From Deltaproteobacteria bacterium (lineage in GTDB: Bacteria; Desulfobacterota; Desulfobulbia; Desulfobulbales; Desulfobulbaceae): a stretch of DNA of 40,059 nt. Below the pieces are notes generated by a model that saw nothing but the letters and a program-made list of their open reading frames with translations, searched no databases and was not told where the DNA came from. This document shows, one piece after another, positions 15,540 through 24,458 of this stretch. The stretch lies in NCBI GenBank assembly GCA_024278495.1, contig JAJRTB010000076.1, positions 1-40,059 of the forward strand, given 5' to 3'. The position numbers were made by a program, and so were the translations under genes. Every line of letters starts with the position of its first letter. The first letter of the stretch is position 1.

Positions 15540-16799
15540 ATGGAGCTCCCGAGTCAACATTACGGTTCCCAGGTCATCACCCCGTTTTTTGTCCTGATCT
15601 GGCTTACTGTTTTTCTGCGCCTGATTCTCGGCAACACACTGCTCAACTCATTTATAAGCTATACCCTGCCCGGCGGCACGTTCCTTGAAAAAATCCATCC
15701 CGCCAACTACCTCCTGTTCCCGGCTCTTGCCTTGCTGCTTTTCCAGAGAAAATTTTACGAAAACTTTCAACTGTGCCGCAGGAACATAAACGACCTGCTC
15801 CTCTTTTTCACGGCAACCGCGCTGATCGCGCTCATCTCCGTCGCGATAAAAGGGCCGGCCGGCATGGCATATCTCGTGGATACCCATATCTTTGCGGCTG
15901 CCCTTGGCATCATAGCGTACTGCTGTTCGGCGCAGCAGAAGCGCTTCATCAAGACAACCGTTCTGATCTTTGTTGTGATCAACAGCCTGCTGGCCATCGG
16001 CGAAATGGCCCTTCAGCGCCACCTCATCGGCTATGCTCAGCATGCGCACATGCCCTCCTTTCGCGCCGCGGCGTTCTTCGGACACCCCCTGAAAAACGCG
16101 CTCATTACCTCAACCGCCCTCTTCTTCGTCTTCACCACGTCATGGCGGCCGGGCACGAAACTGCTCTTTTCAACCCTGTACGCCATAGCGCTGCTCTGTT
16201 ACGGGGGACGCATGGCATCAATCGTCATTACCGTCGCGACATGTTCCTACCTGCTGGTTCTGTTTTTCAGAGATTTCAAGGAAAGACCGAAGTATCTCGA
16301 GATCTCGATCTTTATCTTCTCCATCCCGGTTATTCTGCTTACCGGCTATGTGCTGGTCAACTATTTCGGCCTCGGCAGCCGCATGTTTGAACGCGAACTG
16401 CTTGATCAAAGCGGCATGGCCCGTATCAATCTCTTCTACATCTTTTCCTATATTTCCCTGGACACCCTGATCACGGGCATGCCGGCAGCCGATGTTGTCC
16501 AGCTTTCCAGATCGGCCCTGGACATGCCGACCATCGAGAACTTCTGGGTTATGCTGATCCTGGTGCTTGGTCTTCCTGTTGCCGTCCTCATAGGAGGATT
16601 CCTGCTCAACGCGCTGTACGGGCTGAGCAGGCCACAGGATACAGCCGGAAAACTCGGCGCCATCGCCTTTCTCCTGATCGCCAGTTCAAACAATTCGCTC
16701 ACGACCAAATCAGCATCACTGACGATCCTGATTCTGCTTCTGGTCACAAGTCTCCCCCCCGACACATCACCCGTTCACCAAACGCACCAGGCACAATAA
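15540..16799 (+). CDS. VpsF/Wzy-like polysaccharide polymerase candidate
   Basis: The roughly 419-residue protein is almost entirely membrane helices (about ten), with a periplasmic-looking stretch around RAAAFFGHPLKNALITS. The 'FFGHPL' motif and overall length suggest the VpsF family, O-antigen polymerase-like membrane proteins of exopolysaccharide loci. I prefer the ATG at 15540 over the GTG at 15486, because the 18 extra residues are charged and proline-rich. It follows the glycerophosphotransferase gene by 25 bases and ends 2 bases before the flippase gene. With the O-antigen ligase/TPR protein on the other arm, the locus has two candidates for polymerisation. Confidence 0.72.
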   Translation: MELPSQHYGSQVITPFFVLIWLTVFLRLILGNTLLNSFISYTLPGGTFLEKIHPANYLLFPALALLLFQRKFYENFQLCRRNINDLLLFFTATALIALISVAIKGPAGMAYLVDTHIFAAALGIIAYCCSAQQKRFIKTTVLIFVVINSLLAIGEMALQRHLIGYAQHAHMPSFRAAAFFGHPLKNALITSTALFFVFTTSWRPGTKLLFSTLYAIALLCYGGRMASIVITVATCSYLLVLFFRDFKERPKYLEISIFIFSIPVILLTGYVLVNYFGLGSRMFERELLDQSGMARINLFYIFSYISLDTLITGMPAADVVQLSRSALDMPTIENFWVMLILVLGLPVAVLIGGFLLNALYGLSRPQDTAGKLGAIAFLLIASSNNSLTTKSASLTILILLLVTSLPPDTSPVHQTHQAQ

Positions 16800-16801
16800 C
16801 C

Positions 16802-18256
16802 ATGGCCTCCCTTTTCAGATCATCACTGACATACTCGCCAGGTGTCCTGGTCCCGAGAATGTTCTCCTATAGTATCATCATTATCTTCACCCGCCTTTTC
16901 GCGCCTGCCGAGTTTGGTATTTATGCGTTGATCATCACGTACGGCGAAGTACTCGATTCCGTTTTCATGAACTGGTCGCGACTCGGCATGCTCAGGTTTC
17001 TGCGGAAGGATGGCGGGGCCCACGCGGGGGGGCTGATCAAGGCAAATCTTTTCATCAACGCCGCCGCCCTCCTCGCCGGCCTTTCCGGGGCAGCTCTTCT
17101 GTCGCTGACAATGAGCGGGGCCACCCACCCCGGCCGGTTCTTTTTCTCTCTGGCCCTGTACCTCACCGGCAATTCCGCCATGCGTTTTGGCCTGACAATT
17201 CTGAGGGCAGACGGCAGACAGAAGACGTATACCCTTCTTGAAGTGATCAGGCCGTCACTCTCCTTCGCCTGTATCTTCCTGGCGATTCCACTGCTCGGCC
17301 TGTCGTACAGCTCTCTTGTGCTTGGTTTTTTCGGGGTCACCGCCCTTTTCGGGTTCGGCACCGTCATTCTGGTTACCAGGAAGTACCGCGGAGTTTCCGC
17401 CGACTGGTTCATTACGCGGCAGATGCTGCGATACGCCCTGCCCCTGGTCCTTATTTTCTTTCTCGGGTCCATTATCAAGGCAACAGACCGCTACATGCTC
17501 AACGCCCTGTCCGGGACCGCCCTGGTCGGGCTGTACGCAGCCAGTTACTCCCTGTCCCGCCCCGCGCTCGAGCTGCTTTTCAATGCCGTTAACCTGGGCT
17601 CCTTTCCGAAACTGATCGATCTGTATGAAACAAAGGGCGCCCAAGCCGCCGCCGACTACCTGAGAGACGTCATCCGTATACAGATTTTTTTTGGCCTGCC
17701 CATGGTAGCCGGCATCACCGTTCTGGCACAGCCGGTCGCCAATATCATGCTGGGTGAAGAGTTTCGCCGGGGGGCGGCCATACTCATGCCCCTGATCGCG
17801 ATGGCGGGGTTCCTGGCCGGACTCAAGTCCTTTGCCTTTGACCAGGTTTTTCACCTCAGGCAACGGCCGATGACCCTGAACGCCACCCTCCTGGTTGCCG
17901 CGATCATGAATGTCGTTTTGAATTACTTTTTCATCCTCCGCTTCGGCGTGTTCGGCGTGGCCTGGGCAACGCTTCTTTCCTATCTGCTTGCCCTGCTGCT
18001 CAGCATGGTATTGTCAACCAGGCTGTTGCCGCTCCTGTTTCCCGTCCGGGAGGCCGGTATCACCGTCCTGGCTTCACTGGTCATGATCGCCGGGCTCACC
18101 TTAATAAGAGCCCGCCTGCCTGACCATGATCTCCTCCTTCTGGGCCTTGGTATTCCCGGGGGAGTACTGGCCTACTTCCTGACCGCACGTTTGCTGGGCG
18201 CGCGTACCGTAAAAAACATGCTCTCCGTCACGAGCCGCCACGGAGATTCCCCGTGA
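16802..18256 (+). CDS. Wzx-type oligosaccharide flippase
   Basis: The 484-residue protein has 12 to 14 membrane helices and the polysaccharide-synthase/MOP superfamily pattern: YSPGVLVPRMFSYSIIIIFTR near the N-terminus, RYALPLVLIFFLGSIIKATDRYML at mid-length (the family's conserved loop with Lys/Asp/Arg), and a C-terminal half including FGVFGVAWATLLSYLLALLLS. It moves undecaprenyl-linked repeat units across the inner membrane. It begins 2 bases after the upstream stop and its stop overlaps the next GTG start. Confidence 0.92.
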   Translation: MASLFRSSLTYSPGVLVPRMFSYSIIIIFTRLFAPAEFGIYALIITYGEVLDSVFMNWSRLGMLRFLRKDGGAHAGGLIKANLFINAAALLAGLSGAALLSLTMSGATHPGRFFFSLALYLTGNSAMRFGLTILRADGRQKTYTLLEVIRPSLSFACIFLAIPLLGLSYSSLVLGFFGVTALFGFGTVILVTRKYRGVSADWFITRQMLRYALPLVLIFFLGSIIKATDRYMLNALSGTALVGLYAASYSLSRPALELLFNAVNLGSFPKLIDLYETKGAQAAADYLRDVIRIQIFFGLPMVAGITVLAQPVANIMLGEEFRRGAAILMPLIAMAGFLAGLKSFAFDQVFHLRQRPMTLNATLLVAAIMNVVLNYFFILRFGVFGVAWATLLSYLLALLLSMVLSTRLLPLLFPVREAGITVLASLVMIAGLTLIRARLPDHDLLLLGLGIPGGVLAYFLTARLLGARTVKNMLSVTSRHGDSP

Positions 18257-19359
18257 AACACTACCTTTTTTATATCCATTCCTTTGCCGGAGGGGGCGCG
18301 GAACGAGTAGCCGTGATGCTCGCAGGCCGGTTCCACGAAAACGGTCACACCGTCTCTTTTGTCGTCAACAGGGCGGAGGGTCCCCTGAAACAACTTCTCG
18401 CGCCCGGAATTTCACTGCATGAACTGAATCCGGGCAGCCATCCGGCCTCTGTTTTTCTGTTTGCCGCGCTCCTGAGAAAAACCCGGCCGGATTATATCCA
18501 TTGCCGCATCGCTCTCTGCCCCTTGGCGGGCGTCCTGGGAGCTCTCCTGGCAGGTATGCCGGGAAGGGTTGTCATCTCCTATCACAACCCTTTTTATCCT
18601 GAAGGCACTTTTGGCGGTCGCCTTGTCCGGTACGCGGCCCCCCTGCTGACACGCCTGTCATTCCGGACGATCTGCGTCTCTTCGGACATCAAAAACGAAC
18701 TCAGGGACAGGTTCAGGGCCCCTGCCGGAAAACTAGTGGTCATCCACAACCCCGTCGACATGGAAGAAATCAACCTGAAAAGCCACGCGCCTTTTCCAGC
18801 CCACCTTAACGCCTACCAGGAAGGCAGGCCCTATATTCTCTCTGTCGGCCGGCTGACCGGGCAGAAGGATTTCCCCACCCTGATCCGCGCCTTCCATCAA
18901 CTGCATAAAAACATTCCGCATGACCTGATTATCCTGGGCCGGGGTCCCCTTGAACATGACCTCGGAAAACTGTCCGGAGAGCTGGGTATCAAAGACCGGG
19001 TCATACTGCCCGGATTTGTGGCCAACCCCTTTCCCCTGTTCCGGCGGGCGTCTCTCTTTGCCCTTTCGTCATTGTTCGAGGGATTCGGCAATGTTCTTAT
19101 AGAAGCGCTGGCTGTCGGCACCCCGATTGTCAGCACCGACTGTCCCGGAGGGCCCGGGGAGATACTTGCACACGGCAGGTACGGACGACTCGTTCCGGTC
19201 GGAGACAGCAGAGCCCTGGCCGAGGCCATGCAATCGACCCTTGCGGATCCCCCGGCCGCCGGAATCCTGCAGGGCCGGGCTGAAAACTTTTCACTTGCGC
19301 GAGTCAGCCGGCAATACCTGGAACTGTTCTCGGAAATTGACACATCACATGCGCCGTAA
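18253..19359 (+). CDS. GT4-family glycosyltransferase
   Basis: The 368-residue enzyme has the GT-B fold. The N-terminal half starts HYLFYIHSFAGGGAERVAVM, with the glycine-rich acceptor loop. The C-terminal half has YILSVGRLTGQKDFPTLIRA and the nucleotide-binding E-x7-E motif in FEGFGNVLIEALAVGTPIVS. It starts at a GTG that overlaps the flippase stop (GTGA), with GGAG 8 bases upstream. It adds one sugar to the lipid-linked repeat unit at the cytoplasmic membrane face; donor and linkage cannot be assigned. Confidence 0.92.
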   Translation: MKHYLFYIHSFAGGGAERVAVMLAGRFHENGHTVSFVVNRAEGPLKQLLAPGISLHELNPGSHPASVFLFAALLRKTRPDYIHCRIALCPLAGVLGALLAGMPGRVVISYHNPFYPEGTFGGRLVRYAAPLLTRLSFRTICVSSDIKNELRDRFRAPAGKLVVIHNPVDMEEINLKSHAPFPAHLNAYQEGRPYILSVGRLTGQKDFPTLIRAFHQLHKNIPHDLIILGRGPLEHDLGKLSGELGIKDRVILPGFVANPFPLFRRASLFALSSLFEGFGNVLIEALAVGTPIVSTDCPGGPGEILAHGRYGRLVPVGDSRALAEAMQSTLADPPAAGILQGRAENFSLARVSRQYLELFSEIDTSHAP

Positions 19360-21580
19360 CAACCAAACAGCATCCTCCCGTTTCCGGTGGACCGTATCCT
19401 TTCCGGGTCACACCATCGCCGCCACTCTGCTGATCTGCGCGGTCATTGTTCAGGGCGGCGTTCTTCACGGTGCCCACCCCGCCGCCGAGATAACCGTGCA
19501 GACTGACCACCGGAAAAAAATCAACCCGTTGATCTTTGGCCAGAATGGTCTGGGTCATGACTCCTGCACCTTTTCCCGTCAACGCTCATGCAGGGACAAC
19601 GGAAAGTACAGCAACCTGGGCGCGGGACAATGGGATCCGGCCGCCGGACGACCAAATCCCGTCATGACCCGCCTCACCCGTGAAGCAGGCCTCACGTTCC
19701 TGCGCTTTCCCGGCGGATGCGGAACCCATAACTATGATTGGAAAAAAACCATAGGGCCCGTCAACGACCGAAACGGATACCTGTTCGGAATTGATGAGTT
19801 TCTGGCACTCTGCGAACAACAAAACATCGAGCCAATCATCACATTAAGCTATTTTACCGGGTCCGACCTGGACCTGACCGACCTGATCGAATACCTGAAC
19901 CATCCATTGAACGCCGGCAACCCCAACGGAGGTGAAAACTGGGCTATGATCCGGGCCGCAAACGGTCACCCTGAACCGTACGGGGTCCGCTTTCTGGAAC
20001 TGGGCAACGAAGTATATCACGGAGACCACGGCAAAACGGCGCCGCCACAGCCCGAAGCATACGCCAGGCGATACATTGCCTGCCGCCGGATGATGAAAAA
20101 TATAGATCCGGCAATCCAGCTGGGCGCAGTCCTGCAGGGCCGGGGTCCGGGCATGACCGCCTGGGACGAAGCTGTTGTATCAACCGCTGCCCGGGAGCTG
20201 GACTTCGGCATTGTCCACGTCTACCCGGTCAGATACCGCTCCGACTCGGACGACATCGACGCGAACCGAATCTTTCGGGCGGCCCTGGCCGCACCCGAGC
20301 AGGTCAAGGACGGCCTGGAAAAACTTGCCGACCAACTCAGGGTGTTGACCGGCAGGGAAGTGCCGCTTGCGCTCACGGAATACAACGGCCATTTCACCCA
20401 GGACAAACCTGTTCCGTACCGCCATTGCCTGGGCAACGCGCTGCTGATCTCCGATCTGCTGCGGGTTTTTCTCACCACCAGGGCTCCGATTCTGGGGGCA
20501 AACTACTGGCAGCTCGCCAACTCCTACTGGGGTCTGCTCTATAACGACTCATACACTGAAAACAGCGGCCGCTATACCAAAAGGCCCAATTACCTGGTCT
20601 TTCAGCTGTTTGCCAACCTGGCCGGCAACAAGCTGCTGAGGACGTCCGTTCACGCTCCCGCGTACCGGTCGGAAGCGCTTGCCGGCGTGTTCGCCACCGG
20701 CCCCCCCGAACCAAGCGAGCTCTCCGGGGCCCCCCCCCCTCTGCGGCAAGTCATGCCGGCGCGGGACTGGCAAACCGACTCGCTCAAGCAACTCCTGTCC
20801 TTTTCAATCCCGGTCCGCACCGACAGCGATAACGAATCGTTCAGCCTCTCTTTCACGGCCGGCAATACCCACGACTACTATCATACCTATCAAACCCTCA
20901 AGATCAGACCCGGGAGAAGGTACCGGGTTACAGCCCAAATCAGGACGAGGAATCTCAACGGAGCAAACATTTACCTGGCGATACAGGACAGCCGCGGCTG
21001 GAAAGAGACCGGCTGGCAGAAATCCACCGGCTCGGTCTCAGGGTCATCCGGCTGGCAAAACGTCGAGGTCGTCTTCCAGCCTCCTTCTGAAACCCGCGAA
21101 ATAAAGATTATGATCCGGTGTAACCGCAGCGCCGGCAGTAACGGCAAGGCCTGGATCAGGAATGTCGTCCTGCGGGAAACCGGTCCGGCAATCCGTTTTC
21201 CGCGGGCAACACCATTGCTGTCCGCTGTCGCGGCGATGGACGGCAACGGGGAAACCATCCGGCTTATCGTGATCAACAAGAATCTCACAGGCCCCATGTC
21301 CGCCCGGATCACGGTTCAACGCGGTTTTGAGCTTGCTCCGACCGCCCGATACCAGATCCTGAACGGCCCCTCCGTGGCCAGTACCAATGAAAATATGCAG
21401 GAACGTGTTACGATACACCATGGGGAGGCATCCATCACCCTGCGACACAACAGTTTCATGTACGGGTTCAGCCCCCATTCAGTCACGTTACTTGAGTTGC
21501 GGAAGCAGGAGAGATCCGATACCGGGACCGGCAACACCACCGCACAAACAGAAAGACATGCGCATCGTACAGGTAAATAA
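19349..21580 (+). CDS. Secreted GH51-like (alpha-L-arabinofuranosidase-type) glycoside hydrolase
   Basis: I start this at the ATG at 19349, which overlaps the GT4 gene by 11 bases; the frame is open further upstream but that part is a shadow. The 743-residue protein has an N-terminal membrane/signal segment (about residues 21-38). A clan GH-A barrel follows: E221 in RFLELGNEVYHGDHG is the predicted acid/base and E344 in VPLALTEYNGHF the predicted nucleophile. Residues about 460-620 look like an inserted beta-sandwich carbohydrate-binding module (PGRRYRVTAQIRTRNLNGANIY). The end, LRHNSFMYGFSPHSVTLLEL, is the arabinofuranosidase C-terminal beta domain. Located inside the biosynthesis operon, it probably trims or releases the polymer it helps to make. 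The specificity is not certain. Confidence 0.82.
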   Translation: MRRNNQTASSRFRWTVSFPGHTIAATLLICAVIVQGGVLHGAHPAAEITVQTDHRKKINPLIFGQNGLGHDSCTFSRQRSCRDNGKYSNLGAGQWDPAAGRPNPVMTRLTREAGLTFLRFPGGCGTHNYDWKKTIGPVNDRNGYLFGIDEFLALCEQQNIEPIITLSYFTGSDLDLTDLIEYLNHPLNAGNPNGGENWAMIRAANGHPEPYGVRFLELGNEVYHGDHGKTAPPQPEAYARRYIACRRMMKNIDPAIQLGAVLQGRGPGMTAWDEAVVSTAARELDFGIVHVYPVRYRSDSDDIDANRIFRAALAAPEQVKDGLEKLADQLRVLTGREVPLALTEYNGHFTQDKPVPYRHCLGNALLISDLLRVFLTTRAPILGANYWQLANSYWGLLYNDSYTENSGRYTKRPNYLVFQLFANLAGNKLLRTSVHAPAYRSEALAGVFATGPPEPSELSGAPPPLRQVMPARDWQTDSLKQLLSFSIPVRTDSDNESFSLSFTAGNTHDYYHTYQTLKIRPGRRYRVTAQIRTRNLNGANIYLAIQDSRGWKETGWQKSTGSVSGSSGWQNVEVVFQPPSETREIKIMIRCNRSAGSNGKAWIRNVVLRETGPAIRFPRATPLLSAVAAMDGNGETIRLIVINKNLTGPMSARITVQRGFELAPTARYQILNGPSVASTNENMQERVTIHHGEASITLRHNSFMYGFSPHSVTLLELRKQERSDTGTGNTTAQTERHAHRTGK

Positions 21581-22799
21581 ATTCTTCTATCTCAAGGGCG
21601 GCAGTGAAGCGTACCTGTTCTCCCTGCGGGACGGCCTGCAAAACGCCGGGATTGAATCGGCCGAGTTCGCCATGACCTCGCCGAAAAATCTGCCCAGTGA
21701 CTGGGCGCGCTTTTTCACGGAAGAAGTTGACTACAATACGACAAGTTTTGCGGAAAAAATCCGCTTTGCCGGAAAAATCATCTACTCATTCGAGGCCCGC
21801 AAAAAGATTGGTGCGCTGCTTGACGCCTTCAACCCCGATATCGTTCACCTCCATATTTTCCAACACCAGCTTTCCGCTTCAATTCTGCCGGAAATCAAAA
21901 AAAGGAACATCCCCGTCGTGTACACCGCCCATGACCTGAAAAGCATCTGCCCAAACTACAAGATGCTGTCTCGCGGCCGAATCTGTGAACGATGCAGGGG
22001 CCACAGATATTACCATTGCCTGACGAGCAGGTGCGTCAAGGGCTCCTACCTGAAAAGCGGCATCAACATGGTTGAGATGTACTTCCATCTGTGGATGAAA
22101 TATTACGACCTCATAGATCTCATTATCACGCCGAGCCGTTTTTACCGGGAAAAACTTGTCACATTCAGGTTCCCGGCGGACCGGGTCGTGCATGTCCCTA
22201 ATTTTGTCGATGAAGACCGTTTTGCACCCCATTACCAACACGGAGACTCCTTTGTCTACCTGGGACGTCTTTCCGAAGAAAAAGGCATCCTGACTCTGGT
22301 GCGGGCCATGAAAAAAGTCCCTGCGGGCAAACTGGTCATCATCGGCTCCGGGCCTCTTGAAGCACGTGTCAGGGAGGAAATCGCCGGTGCCGGCCTGAAC
22401 AATATTGAGCTGGTCGGTCGACAAAGCGGGACAAGGCTGCGCCGGTACCTGCAAAACACCATGTTTTCGATCATCCCTTCCGAATGGTATGAAAACGGCC
22501 CCATCTCGCTGCTGGAAGCCTTTGCCTGCGGCAAACCGGTCATCGGCGCGGATATCGGCGGGATACCGGAACACATTGACGATCAGGTCAACGGCCTCAT
22601 CTTCAGGCCCGGAGACCCGGCAGACCTGGCGGAAAAGATAAACATGCTGCTGCAACGGCCGGACAGGATTATAACCATGGGGAAGGCGGCCCGGCGCACA
22701 GCGGAAAAGACATACGGCAGGCGCAGACACCTTGAAGCCGTCTTGCGCATTTATAACCGTCTGCTGCACGGAAACCAGTCTGACGCGGGGTCGGCATGA
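21558..22799 (+). CDS. GT4-family glycosyltransferase with cysteine-rich insert
   Basis: The 413-residue enzyme starts at the ATG at 21558 and overlaps the hydrolase gene by 23 bases. It opens MRIVQVNKFFYLKGGSEAY (acceptor loop). It has a four-plus-cysteine insert in the region ICPNYKMLSRGRICERCRGH and HCLTSRCVKGS, typical of one GT4 subfamily and possibly metal-binding. It then shows VYLGRLSEEKGILTLVRAM and the donor motif EWYENGPISLLEAFACGKP (E-x7-E). It would add a sugar to the repeat unit at the inner membrane. Donor unknown. The stop overlaps the next start as ATGA. Confidence 0.92.
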   Translation: MRIVQVNKFFYLKGGSEAYLFSLRDGLQNAGIESAEFAMTSPKNLPSDWARFFTEEVDYNTTSFAEKIRFAGKIIYSFEARKKIGALLDAFNPDIVHLHIFQHQLSASILPEIKKRNIPVVYTAHDLKSICPNYKMLSRGRICERCRGHRYYHCLTSRCVKGSYLKSGINMVEMYFHLWMKYYDLIDLIITPSRFYREKLVTFRFPADRVVHVPNFVDEDRFAPHYQHGDSFVYLGRLSEEKGILTLVRAMKKVPAGKLVIIGSGPLEARVREEIAGAGLNNIELVGRQSGTRLRRYLQNTMFSIIPSEWYENGPISLLEAFACGKPVIGADIGGIPEHIDDQVNGLIFRPGDPADLAEKINMLLQRPDRIITMGKAARRTAEKTYGRRRHLEAVLRIYNRLLHGNQSDAGSA

Positions 22800-23890
22800 A
22801 CGTCCAGATTCTCGGCACCAGGGGGATACCTGCCAGGCACGGCGGTTTTGAATCGTTTGCCGAAGAATTCGCGCTCTACCTCGTCAGAAAAAAGTGGCAG
22901 GTAACCGTCTATTGCCAGGAACAGGGCACGGGTCCGGTACACGAGGACCAATGGCGCGACATTCACCTTGTTCACGTTCCGGTCCGGCAGACCGGGGCCC
23001 CGGGAACCATAGTGTTTGACTGGAAATCAACGCTGCTGGCCGCCCGCCGGAAAACACCAGTTCTCACCCTGGGATACAATACCGCCCTGTTCTGTCTCCT
23101 GTACAGGCTGCGGGGCGTTACTAATATCATCAACATGGACGGCATTGAATGGCAACGCCCAAAATGGAATTTCCCGGAAAGATGCTGGCTCTATATCAAC
23201 GAGAAGCTGGGCGCGTTCCTGGGCAATCACCTGGTGGCCGACCACCCGGAAATAAAAAACCATCTCGCCGGTTTTGTCCGGCCGGACAAAATTACCGTCA
23301 TCCCTTACGGCGCGGAAATTATCAGGAACGCGGATTCCCGGGAACTTCGCCGCTTCAACCTGAAACCCGGCAGCTACTGCATCCTGGTCGCCCGGCCCGA
23401 GCCGGAAAACTCAATTCTCGAAATCGTTCAGGCATACTCCCGCAAAACCAGAGGTATCCCTCTGGTCATCCTCGGCGAATATCACCCGGATCTCCATGAA
23501 TACCACCGCAGGGTTCTGGATGCGGCCGGCAATGAAGTTCTTTTCCCCGGCGCGATCTATAACAGGGCAACCGTTCAGGCGCTCAGGTTCCATGCCCGGC
23601 TCTACATTCACGGCCATACGGTCGGCGGCACCAACCCGTCACTGGTTGAGGCAATGGGTGCCGGCTCTCCGGTTCTGGCGCATGACAACAGGTTCAACCG
23701 GTGGGTGGCCGGACAAGGTGCCAGGTATTTTTCCTCACAAGAGGCCTGCGAAGAGGAACTGACCGCTCTTCTTCAGGATGACGATCTTATCCGGGCCATG
23801 CGCGAAAGCAGTTACCAGAGAATAAACGAGCGTTTCGGCCGGGACAGGATCCACCGGGCATACGAGGAGATCATCCTTTCCATGCTATAG
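22796..23890 (+). CDS. DUF1972/GT4 glycosyltransferase (rhamnosyltransferase-like)
   Basis: The 364-residue protein starts VQILGTRGIPARHGGFESFA, the hallmark of the DUF1972 N-terminal domain, found in rhamnosyltransferases acting on cell-surface glycans. It continues with NIINMDGIEWQRPKWN and, in the C-terminal half, HTVGGTNPSLVEAMGAGSPV. It is the last gene of the plus-arm operon, overlapping the previous gene by 4 bases. A rhamnose-type acceptor or donor is a reasonable guess from the family, but no rhamnose synthesis genes lie in the window. Confidence 0.88.
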   Translation: MNVQILGTRGIPARHGGFESFAEEFALYLVRKKWQVTVYCQEQGTGPVHEDQWRDIHLVHVPVRQTGAPGTIVFDWKSTLLAARRKTPVLTLGYNTALFCLLYRLRGVTNIINMDGIEWQRPKWNFPERCWLYINEKLGAFLGNHLVADHPEIKNHLAGFVRPDKITVIPYGAEIIRNADSRELRRFNLKPGSYCILVARPEPENSILEIVQAYSRKTRGIPLVILGEYHPDLHEYHRRVLDAAGNEVLFPGAIYNRATVQALRFHARLYIHGHTVGGTNPSLVEAMGAGSPVLAHDNRFNRWVAGQGARYFSSQEACEEELTALLQDDDLIRAMRESSYQRINERFGRDRIHRAYEEIILSML

Positions 23891-23937
23891 CCCCACGGCG
23901 AAGATCACTGCCGGCTGCACCACAGGTGAGCACGCGG
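23889..23937 (+). repeat. Second repeat family (AGCCCCACGGC...CACCACAGGTGA), copy 1
   Basis: It starts at the stop codon of the glycosyltransferase gene: AGCCCCACGGC, then GATCACTGCCGGCTGCACCA and CAGGTGAGCACGCGG. Similar copies lie at 25403-25452 and, inverted, at 29326-29370. Confidence 0.6.
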
Positions 23938-23940
23938 TTG

Positions 23941-23976
23941 TATTCGTTTTTTTCATGGTACCCTGTGATTGGTTAC
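23941..23976 (-). repeat. Partial GTAAC-CACAGGGTA repeat
   Basis: On the minus strand GTAACCAATCACAGGGTACC is followed by ATG and an A run, matching the common repeat. It lies in the 100-base gap between convergent genes; a good terminator is not visible. Confidence 0.6.
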
Positions 23977-23994
23977 CCAGGTGAACACGCACGG

Positions 23995-24393
23995 TTATTG
24001 CCCGGCGGCCAGGATCTGTTCCTCCACGACGGGGCCGACCCTTGACCAGTCCACGCAGGGCCGGACAAAACCGCCGGGATGGACGAGCGGACAGCCAAAG
24101 GCCGAGTCATCCACATAGATATGGGCAAAGGGCTTGGGACTGAGGCTCCAGTCCTTCTGATCCGGATTCTCATTGACCGCGAAAAGGATCACTCCCTGCT
24201 CTTCCAGCCAGGACAGGGCCTCGGACAGAACCGTGCCGTGCCTGGCGCCGTCTGAACGCATGGTATGCAGGATGAGGCGGGCGCCGAGCTGATGCCACCG
24301 CTTCAGCCATTGTATTGCCAGGGGCACCGGGTCGCCGATATAGGGAAACCGGTGATCGACAATAGTTCCGTCAAAATCAACACAGATGTACAT
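23995..24393 (-). CDS. Small HAD-superfamily phosphatase (BT0820-like)
   Basis: The 132-residue protein starts at the ATG at 24393 with MYICVDFDGTIVDHRFPYIG, whose DFDGT carries the catalytic aspartates of motif I. It has LILHTMRSDG (motif II region), NPDQKDWSLSPKPFA with a conserved lysine, and YVDDSAFGCPL (motif IV DD). This is the short, capless HAD type in which the whole fold is about 130 residues. A frame extending upstream through TTG at 24462 would add 23 residues across the GTAACTCGTCACAGG repeat and is less likely. It lies 65 bases downstream of the LapG-type gene. Substrate unknown. Confidence 0.82.
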   Translation of the reverse strand: MYICVDFDGTIVDHRFPYIGDPVPLAIQWLKRWHQLGARLILHTMRSDGARHGTVLSEALSWLEEQGVILFAVNENPDQKDWSLSPKPFAHIYVDDSAFGCPLVHPGGFVRPCVDWSRVGPVVEEQILAAGQ

Positions 24394-24401
24394 ATCAATC
24401 C

Positions 24402-24423
24402 GTAACTCGTCACAGGGTTTGTA
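24402..24423 (+). repeat. GTAACTCGTCACAGG repeat in front of the HAD gene
   Basis: This 22-base string occurs again, perfectly but inverted, at 30737-30758. Its end lies only 8 bases ahead of the HAD start codon, so it forms the 5' untranslated region. Confidence 0.65.
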
Positions 24424-24458
24424 CCTATGCGGTGTACCTGCCGGAAATTTGCACGTGA

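Noticed and set aside
2709-23890. Exosortase/PEP-CTERM polysaccharide system
   Set aside because: The layout is reminiscent of such loci, but no exosortase gene and no PEP-CTERM tail is seen in any product in the window.
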